Shown here: piece by piece, positions 13,501-24,500 of the stretch
How the letters are laid out: the number at the start of each line of letters is the position of its first letter
Numbering within the stretch: the first letter of the stretch is position 1
Origin: Dromaius novaehollandiae
Lineage: Eukaryota > Chordata > Aves > Casuariiformes > Dromaiidae
Reading direction: 5' to 3'
Assembly: GCF_036370855.1 (NCBI RefSeq)
Contig: NC_088132.1
Span: 67,060,841-67,124,840 of the forward strand
Length of the DNA: 64,000 bases
The notes under the pieces: generated by a model
Told to the model about the DNA's origin: nothing
The model's input: only the letters and a program-made list of their open reading frames with translations
Databases searched by the model: none
Translations under genes and position numbers: made by a program

Positions 13501-16500
13501 TGAACTGGGAAGTTACAGTTGTACTCTTAAAGGGGAAGAAGAGTTCAAAGCTGTGTTCCATTTACAAGGCAAGTTCTGTTAAATTTTATTGCTTCACTTT
13601 ACCATTGAAATCTTGCATTAGTAGGGTTTCTGGATAGTACAGAAACTGCAATTTAGTTTGATAAGCAGTGGCTAATGTAGTCAAGCTAAATGGGAATCTA
13701 TCAGATGCCATTTCTATAACGTGGAGAGAGGGAGGAAAAACATCAAAAGAAAAACTCAAAAGCATTTTTTAAAAAATTTGGTAACAATCATAGGAGCAGG
13801 TAAGCCTACATTTTTCTAAAGGAATAACTGATTTCCCCTTCCTCCCCATCCCTCCAGCAGAAGTGAATACTCATCACTTTCTGGGGGCAAAGGAGGGCGA
13901 ACAGCCAAGAACAAAAACCCTTTAATGGAGTCTCAAATCAGTTATTCAAAAAGCAGAGCCAATGACATGTAATTTCTGAAAATTTGGACTGAGAAGAAGT
14001 GGTGTTATGAGAAGATCAGTGATGACTGGTAGAATGGAGGCACATTTTTGGCAAAAAAATTCAGTTATTTCTGAATCAACGAATTATTGCTCAAGTGCAT
14101 CTTTAAATAGCATGTAAGAACATCCCTTATATACAGTTAGAATGTGCTTTCCTGGGCAGTATGAGTGAAGGGCTGAGCACCTGGATCTTTCTTCTGTTTT
14201 ATGTTCTCCACACCCCCCCCCCAACCCCTTTCTCCCCCACTAATTTCACCATGGATAGTAATAAGTGAAATCCAGTTGAATTAAAAAAAAAAAAAGGGAA
14301 TGAAACAAATACATGCTTATGAGGACCTCTATCTCGCGCAGGAACTATTCCCTTTTGTTTTCTCACCATCCAGTTTTTGCAAAAAACAAGGCAGGCATTT
14401 GATCTGTGAAACTTCCACACGCTCTGAGCTGTACTGGGAAAGATTCTGCCTGAACACACGCTCCTAAGAACCATTGCTTTCATGTAACTACCTTAACCTC
14501 AGCTGAACTAACCAGCAGGGCTTTGTAATTCTCAGTGGAGCAAGGTGGCTTTGTTCAGCAGAGTATCTGGTCATACAGCTTCTGGAAACTTTCTCTCATG
14601 TATGTTCAAGTCTTAGAAAGCAACGCTGACATCTGCTTTCAAACCTTCAGCCAGGGAAGACAAGCTTGCAGTACGGAGGAAAGACAGAATTGTACTAACT
14701 TATTCAGACCTTTTCATCTCTAAAAATGATTCTGTATTTTTCTTGTCAATATGTGGGTAAGATTTAGCTGAATAGCTATGCAAGTCTGTATAGGTTTAAA
14801 AAAGAAAGTCAAAGGAAGCCGTATTCTTTTGAAAGCATAAAATAAACTATTTTAGTAAGGGTAAGAATTAATCGATAGGGAAGTCGCCTTTTCTAGAACA
14901 CAGTGCATAGGATTAGCTGATTTATTACTACAGGATCGGAGAATTGCTTCACAGTGGTTGAATGCAGCCACGTCTGATGCCATACAAAGTAACGGCTTAA
15001 CACTTTTCAAGATTAATGCAAGTGTGAAGGAAGTGGGAAAGGGAAAGCTTTGAGTCTTCCAGTCAATAATGCAGTGAGAATAGTTCTCAAACTGATGACT
15101 AGCATGTTGGTAAAGCTCTTTACTATACACAGTGGCTAAAATCATCACTACTGTTAACTAACTCTTTGCGAAGGTATTTCCACTAGGCATCAGCTAGGCG
15201 TTATTGGATATGTGTCACCTTTCTTCCTCTCCCTCCCCCACATCCTGGCCTAGCACAAACCTGCAGATTTTAAGGGGAGTCAAACTTTTACTCCTCCCTG
15301 AAGGAAGCCATAGCATTGTGAGAGAAGTTTTTAGGAGAAACCTACAGAAATCTATAGAAACCTATTAAACTTGGAGAATGTTTTTAGTATTTAGAAATAG
15401 TTTGACGTGTTATTATAATGGCTACTTTAAGAAAGAAACAGAATAGATTAATTCTTGTTTGTCCATTGTTCAGGGATCCTACTTACTGAGGCAGCTCTCC
15501 AGCTACACACGCTGTGGAACAACTCTGGTTTTTAAGCCAGTGTAGAGCTCTGACTGCTGTGAATGCTAGTGGGATCACCTGCCTCTTCATCTGTTCAAGT
15601 TTGGTTTTTGTTCGCAGCAGTAGTGTTTTGTCACCAAATTCTGGGTGATCGCTTTGCAAAATACCAGGGGCAAAGCATGTCACTTCCTTGCATGCATTCA
15701 GGGGTTAACTGCTCTGTTACAGAGCCAGGTCCAGGAAGACGTGATGAAATATGTTCATGTCCTTAATCATGACTAATATGTTTATACAAATTGCTGGTGT
15801 GTCTAGAGCTTTGCTTTGCCACTGACCAGCATGGCCAAATCTTTTTGAGTACTATAGAAATGTGCAGTGCTGAGTACAAGGGTTTTTATATTTGTTTTCA
15901 CTTGTAATCTTTAATTTTTCAACCTGCTTTTGTGTTTTGTCTCTTCTGTAAGTTGCAAAGGAGGTGGCAGCAGTTATTAGTAAAGCTGTCCCTTGTATTA
16001 ACAGCAGTGAAGATAGTCTGACATGACTTTCTAGAAGAATACGGTGTTTAATGATTAAATCATAAATACACACGGAGAGAGAAAACTCACTGGTAATAAG
16101 GCTGGATTGCTGCATGGTGCTAAAGTATAAATGACAACTAAGCTCTCTTGTGATGTTGATCTAGAGTTGAACAAGTGCCAAGAAAAAAAATCATGAATAT
16201 ACATTGCATGATGTTTAGCCATATTTTCTGAGATTGCAAGCAGTGTTCTTACTAAAAAAAAAAAAAAAAAAAAAAAAATTGGTATCATATATATTCCTGG
16301 AATGGGCATTTGTAAATTTGAACATTCTCTCTTGAAAAGTTCACTTCTTGAATAAGACTTGTGCTCAACCAGTCAATGAGGGGAGGGAGCACGAACAGTA
16401 TTAGTTTATCTCAATCTGTTCCACCATAACTCTGCTGAAAGCAAACGTTTGTACTGTTTGGTTTGACGGTTTGTGACTGATACAGTTTAAAAGATGCACT

Positions 16501-19500
16501 AGATCTGTACTTATATGATAGAGCAATGAAACTGAGGAGATAAATGGATAAAATAAATGAATCTGAGGAAAACATGCTAGTAAGCATTACAAGAATGAGG
16601 GAAATGGGAGGAGGGGAAATAGATCCTCTATCATGATATATTTGTTCAATTCTAACTATATTTATGGAATGCCTCAATATATTTAACAACATTTTATGGG
16701 CTTCAGCTGTTGGAAGGCCATGGTGCATCTGCAGTTATAATAGCTGGAACAAGTTGCTCTCAAGTTAAAATCTTACGTATTGTTTCTTGTGGCCAAAGTC
16801 TTCATTTGGCAAGATCAGACCAAAAGTAACTTTTTACTGGCATACACCAAAAAGTCATTGCTTCAACTAAGAAAATGTATGCAGCTACAAAACTCTCTCA
16901 TTCTGCAATTTGTTTTAGTTATTAATAAAAAAATACTCTGCACACGCAACTTGCCGATACTATTATTTGATAATATTACAGCTAGAATAGATGTCTGTCA
17001 GTTTTTGCAGATAGAAAGAAATTGCAAAAAGAAAAAAAAAGTTCATTTCAAGTGCAATAGAGTTGAGACATGTAGTTCACAGCTGTTGAGGAAGGCAAGG
17101 GGAAAAACTGCCACAGTCTGATTCTCACTTAGTTTTCAAGATTATATGGCAACTGAAAATAGGATTGCTGTGGCCTTTTGCAGAGATTCTGTATAAAGAA
17201 CATTAGCCTGAAATGACTCTTCATTAAATCATGTGTCCCAAATGACATAACTATCTATGAGTTACTCAAGGAAAAGAAATGATTGGACTGCTATAAAGAC
17301 ATATCCAAATACATTTTATCTTTTTTTAATATTGTAGTTAAAACCTGTAGCTCTAATATGCCATATTTTTTCCTGCTTGTTCTTAGTACCAAAAATTGAA
17401 GGAAAAGAAAAACCTATAATCAGTTATGAAGGAGATACAGTTGTAATGATATGTAAAAGTTCCAATTATACTCCCATCACTTGGACCTGGTACCTGACTA
17501 ATGGAAGCGAACAGGTAAGGTTTCCATCTGTTGGGCAAACAGAATAATATTGCAAAAAACAAGTACAAACACTTTGTAAAGTATAATGGCTTCTTGCTGT
17601 AGGTTCTACAAATTGCATTTCCTTCAATGTTAGTATAAATCTCTGAACGTGGAAAAAAAATGTCATCTATGTCATTTAGAAGTACTGGTTATAGATGTGG
17701 AGGGTTGGTGTGTTCTAGTTTGTATTTGGAAATGTGTTTTTTTTCCCTCTTCTAAAGTGCCTTCCCTAAGAAAATTAGAGACAGATAAGAATAAAACAAA
17801 TCAGATGAGTCTTGAGGTAATTGTTTTCCATATAATAATGATAGCTATATTTCTTAATCTCACTCACTGATACCAAACAATCTCATAGCAGAACACCTTT
17901 TAGACAAGATGTTAGTAAGGTTTTGGAGGCTTAAGGGGGGGGGGAACATGAGCATGTACCTCCTCTTCCTCATTTTCCTAACTAACTTTGTGTTTCCCAG
18001 CCAGTGTGACCTCTTTGAGGCACTGGACCTGAAAGAAGTCATCCTGTGGTGGAGACCACTGTGTAACCTCCTCAGCTCCTGCCTTGAAGGCTGGGGAAAG
18101 CTCTAGCCTGGCAGAGTTTCACTCCTTTACATGCTCACCTTTCAGGATCCCCCTTAGCCTTGGGCAGCACAGTCCTCTACTGGGAGAAGCAGTATCAGTG
18201 GAGAGGAGGTAAATAGATGAGGTCTCCTCTATGCTGTTGCAGAGAAGAGGATGTACTGCGCTAGCAGCGTTGACTCTTGAGACTATATCGAATCATTTCC
18301 CAGTGCAGGGTTGTTCCCAGCTCCACTTCATTTAAGCATGTTCTTTGTGCTGTGGTAGAACCTGGACATCAGATCCTGATGTTCAAGGCTGCCTTTGTTA
18401 GTGGAGAGTCAATAGAGTCAAGGGTACCTTTCATCTCATCCCAAATTAATTGACTAAAGTAGGATAGATGATTTGCTCCCTAAAATGGCATTTTCCTCCA
18501 CTGATTATAAAGAGAAGACGAGGTGAGTAGCTAAGATAAATCCTTCCCTTGGAGGTGGACTAAATGTGCTTTACAAATGCCACTTGTTCTTAATTCATTT
18601 TACATCTTTCTAGATAGAATTCTATATAAAATTAGAAATGTTGATAATATAAATAATTTGATTAAACACTTTGTCATTGCATTAGTAAGACTTAATGTAT
18701 TTTTCTATTTTTAGATTGCCATTAATGATTCTCTGCTGTCAGACAAATATGTAATTGATCGAGTACCTGCCAACACAACCCATCTCAAGATACTGAAGCT
18801 CACCAAGAAAGATGATGGTGCATACTGGTGTGAAGCTGTTTTTAAACTAGGAAAAAGTAAAGGAAAGCTGAAGCTTAAAGTTCTCACCTTCCTGGTGCCA
18901 CTCAAACCATTTCTAGCAATACTGGCTGAAGTTATTATTTTAGTAGCTATTGTTTTCCTTTATGAGGTGTATTCCAAAAAGAAAGAGAAGCATGCAGGTA
19001 GGCTTTTTACTATTTTTAATACTGTTATTTTAATCTTAATAATAATATATTTTAATATTATTTTAATAATATTTTTATCCAGATGGATAGAGGAACAGAA
19101 TAATTTGAATGATAAATTTAATACAAATAAACTAATAATGTCAAACTAGGATTTTGTTTTGCTTCACTTATTTTATGCACATAATAATCATTCTTTTATT
19201 GAATTATTTAATGTGTATATTAAACTAAGACCTTTATGTAATCCTTTTTCTGTTTTGCAGAATATGAAAAGGAATTTGAACAAGTGGAGCAACTGTGAGT
19301 AATGAACTTACATTCTATATTTAAATATTTGCTCTTTTGCATACTGCAGTGTACATTACAAAGTTATAACTTATTGTTAACAATTGGTGAGGGTTACCTA
19401 TGAATGCCCAAGTACAGTTTATTCCCATCCTTAAGCCTTCATAATTCCAGAAGGTGCAGAATGCTGGTTTTAGCCTGGCACTTAATTTTATTGTTTGGAA

Positions 19501-21234
19501 GTTGTTTTCACTTTATTGTCAGAGCACCAGGTGACCTCACTCTAAACTCATTCTAAAAGGCTGTAACTATGAGGAAAATCATTTTCAGGTGGAAACTTTT
19601 CAGAAGAGATTTTTGAAAATGTTTCACTTATGGTTTGTCCATGTTAACCTACATCTATCTCTCACTAATATGTGGTCAGAAACCTAATTTTTCAGATGTA
19701 GTTGCTGGAGATTTGGGATCTGGCATTATTTTGCTGTGCTGGGCATAAATATAACCTCTTTGTGAAAGGTTTGCTAACCTTCCCTTTTTGAGATAAACTG
19801 TACTTTCTTCCCCTTCCCCCCGCCCTCGAAGCCCAGTCATTTCCTCTGGCCTCTTTTATTTCCTTTTAAGATGCAGTTCAGTAGTTCCTTTTCTCTTTAG
19901 GTATATTCCAACTCACTCCAATTTTCTTTCCCTCCCTCAAGCCCTTCTTCCTTCCTATGCTGATCCTGTTTTGTCCCTCTGAGTGGTACCAATCTTCTCC
20001 TTTTGAATTTCTTGCTGCAGTGCCCTTCTCTGTTTCCCTGTGCTGTATTCATTTCCCCATTCTTTTCTCCAACACTAGCTGAAAATTATAATATATTTTT
20101 CTTTCTTTTCTTTTCTTCTCTAAACATCTTTAAAACTGTAATTCAGTTCAACTATACAGGGGGGATATGTCTTGGGAATATAGTATGCTATTATACCCTA
20201 AGATGTTTGGGGATATGTCTTATGTTGAGAATTCAATAACTGCTCTTGCCATATAGCCCTGCTTCTTATAAACATACTGAAACTGTATTAAAATAGGATT
20301 TTTAGACAGTATAGTGCACTAAAGTAATGATATGTTTTCATGCCTTATGAGATGTGGGATGTTTGTGATGCCATGGTTTTGATCAGTTGCTTGATCTTTA
20401 TGAAGTACTACCTTGTTAGATAAATACCTATGAGAAAAATCTATTAAACCATGTACTTTTTGCCTGATTTCAATAACTGAAAGTTATTTCAACCACTGGC
20501 TACTTAGAACACAGATTGGTGTACCAGAGGGAATGGCTCCAAAGGAACACTTCTGGTCTATTATGTCAAGTGATGCCGTATAATACAGCTGAGTTTGAGG
20601 TATAATTAAAATGTCGCATCCAACAAGGTAGTAGGTAGGAGAACGGTGATTTGGAAGTATATTGTGGTAGCAAGAGAACTGTTAATACAGATCTAACTGA
20701 AGTCTTGATTGTGACCAATACCATGTTAGTGAATTGTCAGTACTTCAAAAGAAGCAATGATCTGAAGTGACAGTTTCAGCCCATGTTCTGTGGACACTGA
20801 GCTGTATATTGTTTGTTGTATATTATTCATCTGGGCATATACTTCATAAACAAATTTAAACACTGAATGAAATAATACCATAGCAGTATACTAATGGGAA
20901 TATTGTAACTGTTCTTACAACTTTTCCGAAAACTTTGGGGCCTTTTTTCTCCCTTTTTGTGTTGAGCTTTTTGTTATTTGGTTGAAATTTTTTTGTTTTT
21001 TCTTTTTTAAGTCAGTATATTTTTTTTAATTCTCTTTTCTCTTACTTTTACATATCAAAAGAGAAAAATTTAAATACATTCTGGATATGCGCACTCTGAT
21101 TTGATTGTGGGACTGGAATGACTGTGCTGATCCTGCATTCTGAAAGATGTTTAGGAATTTAATTTCTTTCTTACAGTAAATCAGAAGAAAGCAATGGTGT
21201 GGAAAGCAGTAGCACTAGGCACAGGAAAGTATAA
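895..21234 (+). CDS. EMB: embigin, whole coding span (ten exons, 369 aa)
   Basis: Embigin is a type I membrane glycoprotein of the basigin/neuroplastin family. It is known as an ancillary subunit of monocarboxylate transporters (notably MCT2) and as an adhesion molecule acting at the cell surface. The spliced CDS is 1,110 nt including the stop. Visible layout: signal peptide 1-25; Ser/Thr-containing stalk about 26-120; Ig1 with C137, W153 and C187; Ig2 with C225, W235/W237 and C284 in a D-x-G-x-Y-x-C setting; transmembrane helix about 309-331 starting VPLKPFLAILAEV with E317; basic SKKKEK stop-transfer; tail with EFEQVEQLKS and RHRK. Nine N-glycosylation sequons are present (N50, N103, N124, N157, N164, N229, N241, N249, N265). 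Human embigin is 327 residues from memory; the excess lies in the N-terminal stalk. The VEKNITL, KPFLAI and EFEQ blocks match embigin rather than basigin or neuroplastin. Confidence 0.95.
2305..2375. repeat. TA/TATG-rich low-complexity tract
   Basis: An imperfect run of ATATAT, TATGTA and TGTGTA units in intron 1, consistent with a decayed microsatellite. Confidence 0.6.
3965..4830 (+). repeat. Duplicated intronic block, copy A
   Basis: This stretch of intron 1 aligns, in the same order and orientation, with about 6950-7830 in intron 2. Paired anchors include TAGGGAGCAG (about 3980 and 6970), GTAAAGATCAGG (about 4047 and 7042), GTATGTGAATC (4374 and 7368), GATAACAGA (about 4446 and 7454), CTAAATTTATCATCCTGG versus TTAAATTTACCATCTTGG, and GGGACCAATGGACT versus GGGACCAGTGGGT. 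The copies are clearly diverged, with many small indels. Confidence 0.8.
4868..4888. repeat. Poly-T tract, 21 nt
   Basis: A homopolymer run in intron 1, just downstream of duplicated block A. The matching place in block B has no such run, so it is probably a later insertion or expansion. Confidence 0.9.
6373..6459 (+). CDS. EMB: EMB exon 2: N-terminal stalk cassette 1
   Basis: An 87-nt, phase 1-1 exon between a long pyrimidine tract ending in TTTAG and a GTAATC donor. It encodes residues 26-54, beginning DLPMTTQDASQ and ending with the sequon at N50. It resembles exons 3 and 4 in size, phase and start motif, and its CAAACTCAGGGGA matches CAAACTCGGGAGA in exon 3. Confidence 0.85.
6460..8603 (+). 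other. EMB intron 2 (2.1 kb)
   Basis: GTAATC to TTTCAG. It contains duplicated block B and a (TA)/(CA)-rich patch near 7273-7310. No other gene is visible. Confidence 0.85.
6950..7830 (+). repeat. Duplicated intronic block, copy B
   Basis: The diverged same-orientation counterpart of about 3965-4830 (anchors are given under copy A). It lies upstream of exon 3 as copy A lies upstream of exon 2, so each copy seems to have carried a stalk exon. Its flanking exon is closer (about 0.8 kb) than in copy A (about 1.5 kb), implying later indels. Confidence 0.8.
8604..8693 (+). CDS. EMB: EMB exon 3: N-terminal stalk cassette 2
   Basis: A 90-nt, phase 1-1 exon between TTTCAG and GTAAAA. It encodes residues 55-84, starting EPMMTTRVVNRQTRE. 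It is rich in Ser, Thr and Val and has no N-glycosylation sequon, so it would suit an extended linker. It can be skipped without changing the frame. Confidence 0.85.
8694..10006 (+). other. EMB intron 3 (1.3 kb)
   Basis: GTAAAA to TTATTAG. T-rich near 9540-9580. No clear third copy of the block seen in introns 1 and 2 was found here. Confidence 0.85.
10007..10096 (+). CDS. EMB: EMB exon 4: N-terminal stalk cassette 3
   Basis: A 90-nt, phase 1-1 exon between a CT-rich acceptor (CCTTATTAG) and a consensus donor (G|GTAAGT). It encodes residues 85-114, starting GPDLTTQDFKQ, with a sequon at N103. Its TTQD start links it to exon 2. Confidence 0.85.
10097..12005 (+). other. EMB intron 4 (1.9 kb)
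   Basis: GTAAGT to TTGTTAG. A 17-nt poly-T lies at 10887-10903. Only chance ORFs are present. Confidence 0.85.
12006..12180 (+). CDS. EMB: EMB exon 5: first half of Ig domain 1
   Basis: A 175-nt exon (phase 1 to 2) encoding about residues 115-172. It contains TPVEKNITL, the block closest to human embigin at this point, the first Ig cysteine (C137, LSCSL) and the core tryptophan (W153, VAWKK). Sequons lie at N124, N157 and N164. The donor is CA|GTAAGT. Confidence 0.93.
12181..13479 (+). other. EMB intron 5 (1.3 kb)
   Basis: GTAAGT to ATTTTAG. The intron interrupts Ig1. A 76-codon ORF at 12558-12788 is not supported by any family resemblance. Confidence 0.85.
13480..13568 (+). CDS. EMB: EMB exon 6: second half of Ig domain 1
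   Basis: An 89-nt exon (phase 2 to 1) encoding residues 173-202, with the Ig motif ELGSYSC giving C187. It ends ACAAG|GCAAGT: the donor is GC, not GT. The frame needs this exact junction; the next GT, five bases on, would create a stop soon after joining exon 7. Confidence 0.92.
13569..17386 (+). other. EMB intron 6 (3.8 kb, GC-AG type)
   Basis: Starts GCAAGT and ends TTCTTAG. It holds a 10-nt poly-C (14213-14222), a 13-nt poly-A (14283-14295) and a 25-nt poly-A (16254-16278). No gene or recognisable transposon was seen. Confidence 0.85.
16254..16278. repeat. Poly-A tract, 25 nt
   Basis: A homopolymer inside intron 6. No retroposed sequence was recognised immediately upstream, so it may be a simple expansion. 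Confidence 0.9.
17387..17514 (+). CDS. EMB: EMB exon 7: start of Ig domain 2
   Basis: A 128-nt exon (phase 1 to 0) encoding residues 203-245. It contains KPIISYEGD, C225 and the TWTWY core with W235 and W237. Sequons lie at N229 and N241. It ends ACAG|GTAAGG. Confidence 0.94.
17515..18714 (+). other. EMB intron 7 (1.2 kb)
   Basis: GTAAGG to TTTTTAG. A 10-nt poly-G sits at 17935-17944, followed to about 18250 by a GC-richer patch of unknown origin, possibly an old transposon, though I could not match it to a family. Confidence 0.8.
18715..18997 (+). CDS. EMB: EMB exon 8: Ig2 end, transmembrane helix, stop-transfer
   Basis: A 283-nt exon (phase 0 to 1) encoding residues 246-339. It completes Ig2 (DDGAYWCEA, C284) and continues without a linker exon into VPLKPFLAILAEV, the single membrane helix with E317, an acidic residue buried in the membrane throughout the basigin family, then SKKKEKHA on the cytoplasmic side. 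Sequons lie at N249 and N265. This is the most diagnostic exon for embigin. Confidence 0.96.
18998..19260 (+). other. EMB intron 8 (263 bp, open read-through)
   Basis: The smallest intron: GTAGGC to TTTTGCAG, very AT-rich. The exon 8 frame stays open through the donor until a TAG at 19147-19149. Confidence 0.9.
19261..19294 (+). CDS. EMB: EMB exon 9: cytoplasmic tail
   Basis: A 34-nt microexon-like segment (phase 1 to 2) encoding EYEKEFEQVEQ, a block conserved with human embigin (EFEQ-EQLKS). The donor is CT|GTGAGT and the acceptor TTTTGCAG. Confidence 0.92.
19295..21176 (+). other. EMB intron 9 (1.9 kb)
   Basis: GTGAGT to TTACAG. Pyrimidine-rich stretches lie near 19800-20130 and 20940-21055. 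Only chance ORFs are present. Confidence 0.85.
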
Positions 21235-21252
21235 ATCTCTTCCTGAAAGAAG
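21177..21252 (+). CDS. EMB: EMB exon 10: last coding exon and start of 3'UTR
   Basis: The coding part is 21177-21234, encoding LKSEESNGVESSSTRHRKV and a TAA stop at 21232-21234. A strong donor (AAG|GTAAGT) at 21253 suggests that the exon ends 18 nt after the stop, too close for the junction to trigger nonsense-mediated decay. If this donor is unused, the 3'UTR simply runs on. Human embigin carries a few more residues after RHRK; here the frame stops after one valine. Confidence 0.88.
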
Positions 21253-22547
21253 GTAAGTAAAGGATGAAACAGCCTGAAGTTTTCTTTTCCTTTAAGCAGT
21301 CTAATAAAAGGACAATAAAAAATCCATTATGCTATTCTGATCGGCTTTTTTATGTGGGAGCCACGCAGTGGTAGAAACACTGTTTATATAAAACAGTATA
21401 TAGTCATTCATGACTTAATGGCAGTAAGACAGTAAGTCCAGTACCTTTTAATTGAATGCTATCATCATTATCACCACTGCAGTTTAATAGTTCAGTACAC
21501 CCATTCAGCTCTTAAAATAGGGCCCATATTAACCTAATTAATCACTTGATTGCTAATCATGAAACATTTCTGTGAATGCCAATGTAGATGCTGAGATGCA
21601 TAAGGATTGCTGATGTATCTGCAGTCCTGCTATCTCAAGCTGTAATTTTGGATGCTGAGTTAGGTTATGCAGGAAGGATGCAAGTGCAATAGCAAGAGGA
21701 GAAACCAAAATGGGGAAAATGGCATTACCAGACATGTAAAACAAGGAATTAAAGGACCCTAGAAAAGAAGGCAGAGCTTAATAGACAAAGGGATTAGTGG
21801 CAGAAGAAAGCAGAAGATACTAACACTGTGGAAACTGTACAGTGAACTTCCCTGATTCTCTACCCTCTTTGCAGTCTAATCAAAGCCTCCTTCAACTTCT
21901 GCCAGCTGGAAATGCTTGTCAGAGGATGGTCTGTCAGTTGAGGACCAATCCTGCTCTCTAGCCACTTCCCCTTGTCATTTCCTCTCTGCATCTGGCACCC
22001 CAATCTATCATGTGAAGGTGACAGATCCGAGTGACTCCGCATTCATGTCACTGCTGGTGTTGTGCTTCCTTCTTCTCACAAGCCATCCACTTGAAGGAAA
22101 ATTGTTTCCATACCCTTTGTGTTTTAAAGACTGGGAAGAGAATAATGTCAGGTAAAGCTCATATGAAGAGAATAACAAATCAGAAAACAATCAAGCATAA
22201 TACTTTTCAAGAGTGTGTTTTCTCCTATGTTTCTCACATGTTACTGTGCTTTCAGTTGGTTGCTGTGACAGGCTAGCAAGGACTTATCCCATTTTGGATT
22301 CAAGCTCCCATTTTTATAAAGTCATCTTGGCATATGATTCTTACTGAATTACTAAGGATTCACTGAGTTGCAAATCGTGTTTCAGTAGGTACCTAAACAC
22401 CTCACAAACTGGACCATTTGAAAATTTTGCCAAGTATAAATGTGCAAATGGAATAAAGTTTAGTTTCAAACAAATAAGGGGAAGGATAAAGCAGAGAAAT
22501 AATAGAATTCATGTCATAAATAATATGTTTGTTCTTCTTTAATTCAG
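21253..22547 (+). other. Probable 3'UTR intron of EMB (1.3 kb)
   Basis: From GTAAGT to TTTAATTCAG. Inside it, 21875-22150 is bounded by a good acceptor (CCCTCTTTGCAG) and donor (CAG|GTAAAG) and could be an optional non-coding exon. Confidence 0.5.
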
Positions 22548-24183
22548 GAGATTTAAACCAACAGAAGTGGAACACTGTGTAACCATTACAAAGCTACAGA
22601 AGACATATGCAGCTGTGCATTTTAAACATCCACTATGCGTCTACATAAACTTCTCTACACTTACTTGTGAGAAATAAGATGCTTTTAAAATAGCTGTGAA
22701 ACTAGTCATTTTATACAGACAATATTCGGATATACTGCATTTAGACATTTGCTGTCTGTAATATCGATGTTTGGCCTTTTACTACTAAAAGGCAATCTTT
22801 ATGCAACCACGCTTCCAGTTATTTTATGACTGATCTGTTTGATTTTTGTGCCCTAAATTGGGACTAATTTTGCATTCACCAAATGGACAGGTAAATGCAG
22901 AATGGGCCCATTATCTAAAGGTGAATACTGAAGACTTGTTATAAAGCTGGACTCTTAAGAACAAAAAATTATTTCCACCAAAGAAAATGCCTTTTACTGG
23001 CAGATTAGGCAAATGTGACGCACAGCCATTTTTACCAAAGAAATGGTCAAGGGGAAATCTTTATCATGATTTAAATGAAGGATTAACAATTCCACAGTTT
23101 GCTGTGAACAGTAAAATAAAATGTCTTTGTTCTAACTTTTGCTTAGACTCATTTAAATCAGGAAGAAATACAGGTATATTCTGAATATTTAAGCTATGAA
23201 TTTCCTTAAAATGCCCTTCCATATGGCTCTGCTACTATACTGTAATTCTAAACAGCCTAAGCATTTAAATACTGTGCAGGTAAAATACTACAGCAATATT
23301 TCAGAATAACTGAAAGAAAACAAGCAAAAAGGACACAGTATCGTATAGCAGTATAACTGAATTAATTCCCAACTCTTGCACAAATTACCCCAGAATCTGC
23401 AGGTTACACAGATGAGCAGTTTTAGGATTGTAATTTGTACAGAAGACAGAACTTTCGGAAGTATGGCTATATGGTTCATACGACTGCGACTTCTGGCTCA
23501 ATACACAGCAAAACAGTCTGTGGTCTAATTGGCATTCCTGCTTACCGGAGCATACTCTACTGTTCTTTAACAAATTCTCATCCAAACACAGAGAAGGTCT
23601 TGAGCAGCTAAAATTTTTAGGGTACTAGAATAAAGCAGCAGAGCATTAGCTCCATCATATATACAATTGTAATATTGCTGTTATGAATCACCATATTGCC
23701 ATAGAAGAGCTAGTTGCTGTAATTGGAAATGTACCAATTAATTGCATGATATATATGCAGCAAACAAAAATGTACAGCTAATGGAAAACCAATTGATTAC
23801 ATTAGTAGCCTTTCTAAGAAAGGGAAAAGTAAACTCCTCAAAAACATTCCTCCTCTCAGCAACAATATAAGAAAAACCAGGCAGCATTTGCAAACTCCCT
23901 AGTCAAGAGAAAAGAAGAACCATCTCCTAAACTGCACAACCTCAAGTGGCCATTTCTCTTTAAAGAGAAAAGTATACATAAAATAAAAGATTAAAAAAAA
24001 AAAAAGCAGAAGAGAGATGGAGTTAAATTCAATTTTCAGCTTCTGTGGGCTTGAAAATATCAGAAAGGCTATCACTGGATGTTTTGTTGGAAGTGGGGGA
24101 AAATCCAGTCTGATTTGCACTTTTTGTTTGTTTTCAATTAACACTTTATTTTGTAGCTTTAATTTGTACAATTTTAAAGTCCA

Positions 24184-24189
24184 AATAAA
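24184..24189 (+). terminator. Candidate alternative polyadenylation signal
   Basis: An AATAAA hexamer in the presumed 3'UTR, 311 bp upstream of the preferred one. Confidence 0.3.
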
Positions 24190-24494
24190 AAGCAATGGGC
24201 AGTATGGAAGCATAAAATGATTGACTTTAAGGGCTGAACACTGATAAAGATTTCCCTTATAAGATACTGTTTATTGTATTTGGCTTTGGAGTTTCTATGC
24301 ACTATACAAACCAAAATGCATTTACATTTTTTTAATACGAATTTTTATCATTGATATGACAGCCTTTTTGTTATAGCAAGTAAATCTTTGCACAGTTTAA
24401 AAAAATACTTCTGTATATTGATTGTTTGAAACATACCATTCCAAGATTATCGCTTTTTTTGTAGAAAATGGATGTTTTTTGTTGGAAACTCAGT

Positions 24495-24500
24495 AATAAA
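24495..24500 (+). terminator. Candidate EMB polyadenylation signal
   Basis: An AATAAA hexamer about 1.95 kb into the presumed terminal exon. Cleavage would be expected 10-30 nt downstream. Confidence 0.4.

Noticed and set aside
16254..16278. Poly-A as the tail of a processed pseudogene
   Set aside because: No retrocopied coding sequence or target-site duplication was recognised upstream.
21916..22155. 79-codon ORF within the possible optional 3'UTR exon
   Set aside because: It lies after the embigin stop and has no family resemblance; splicing exon 9 directly to 21875 would soon hit a stop.
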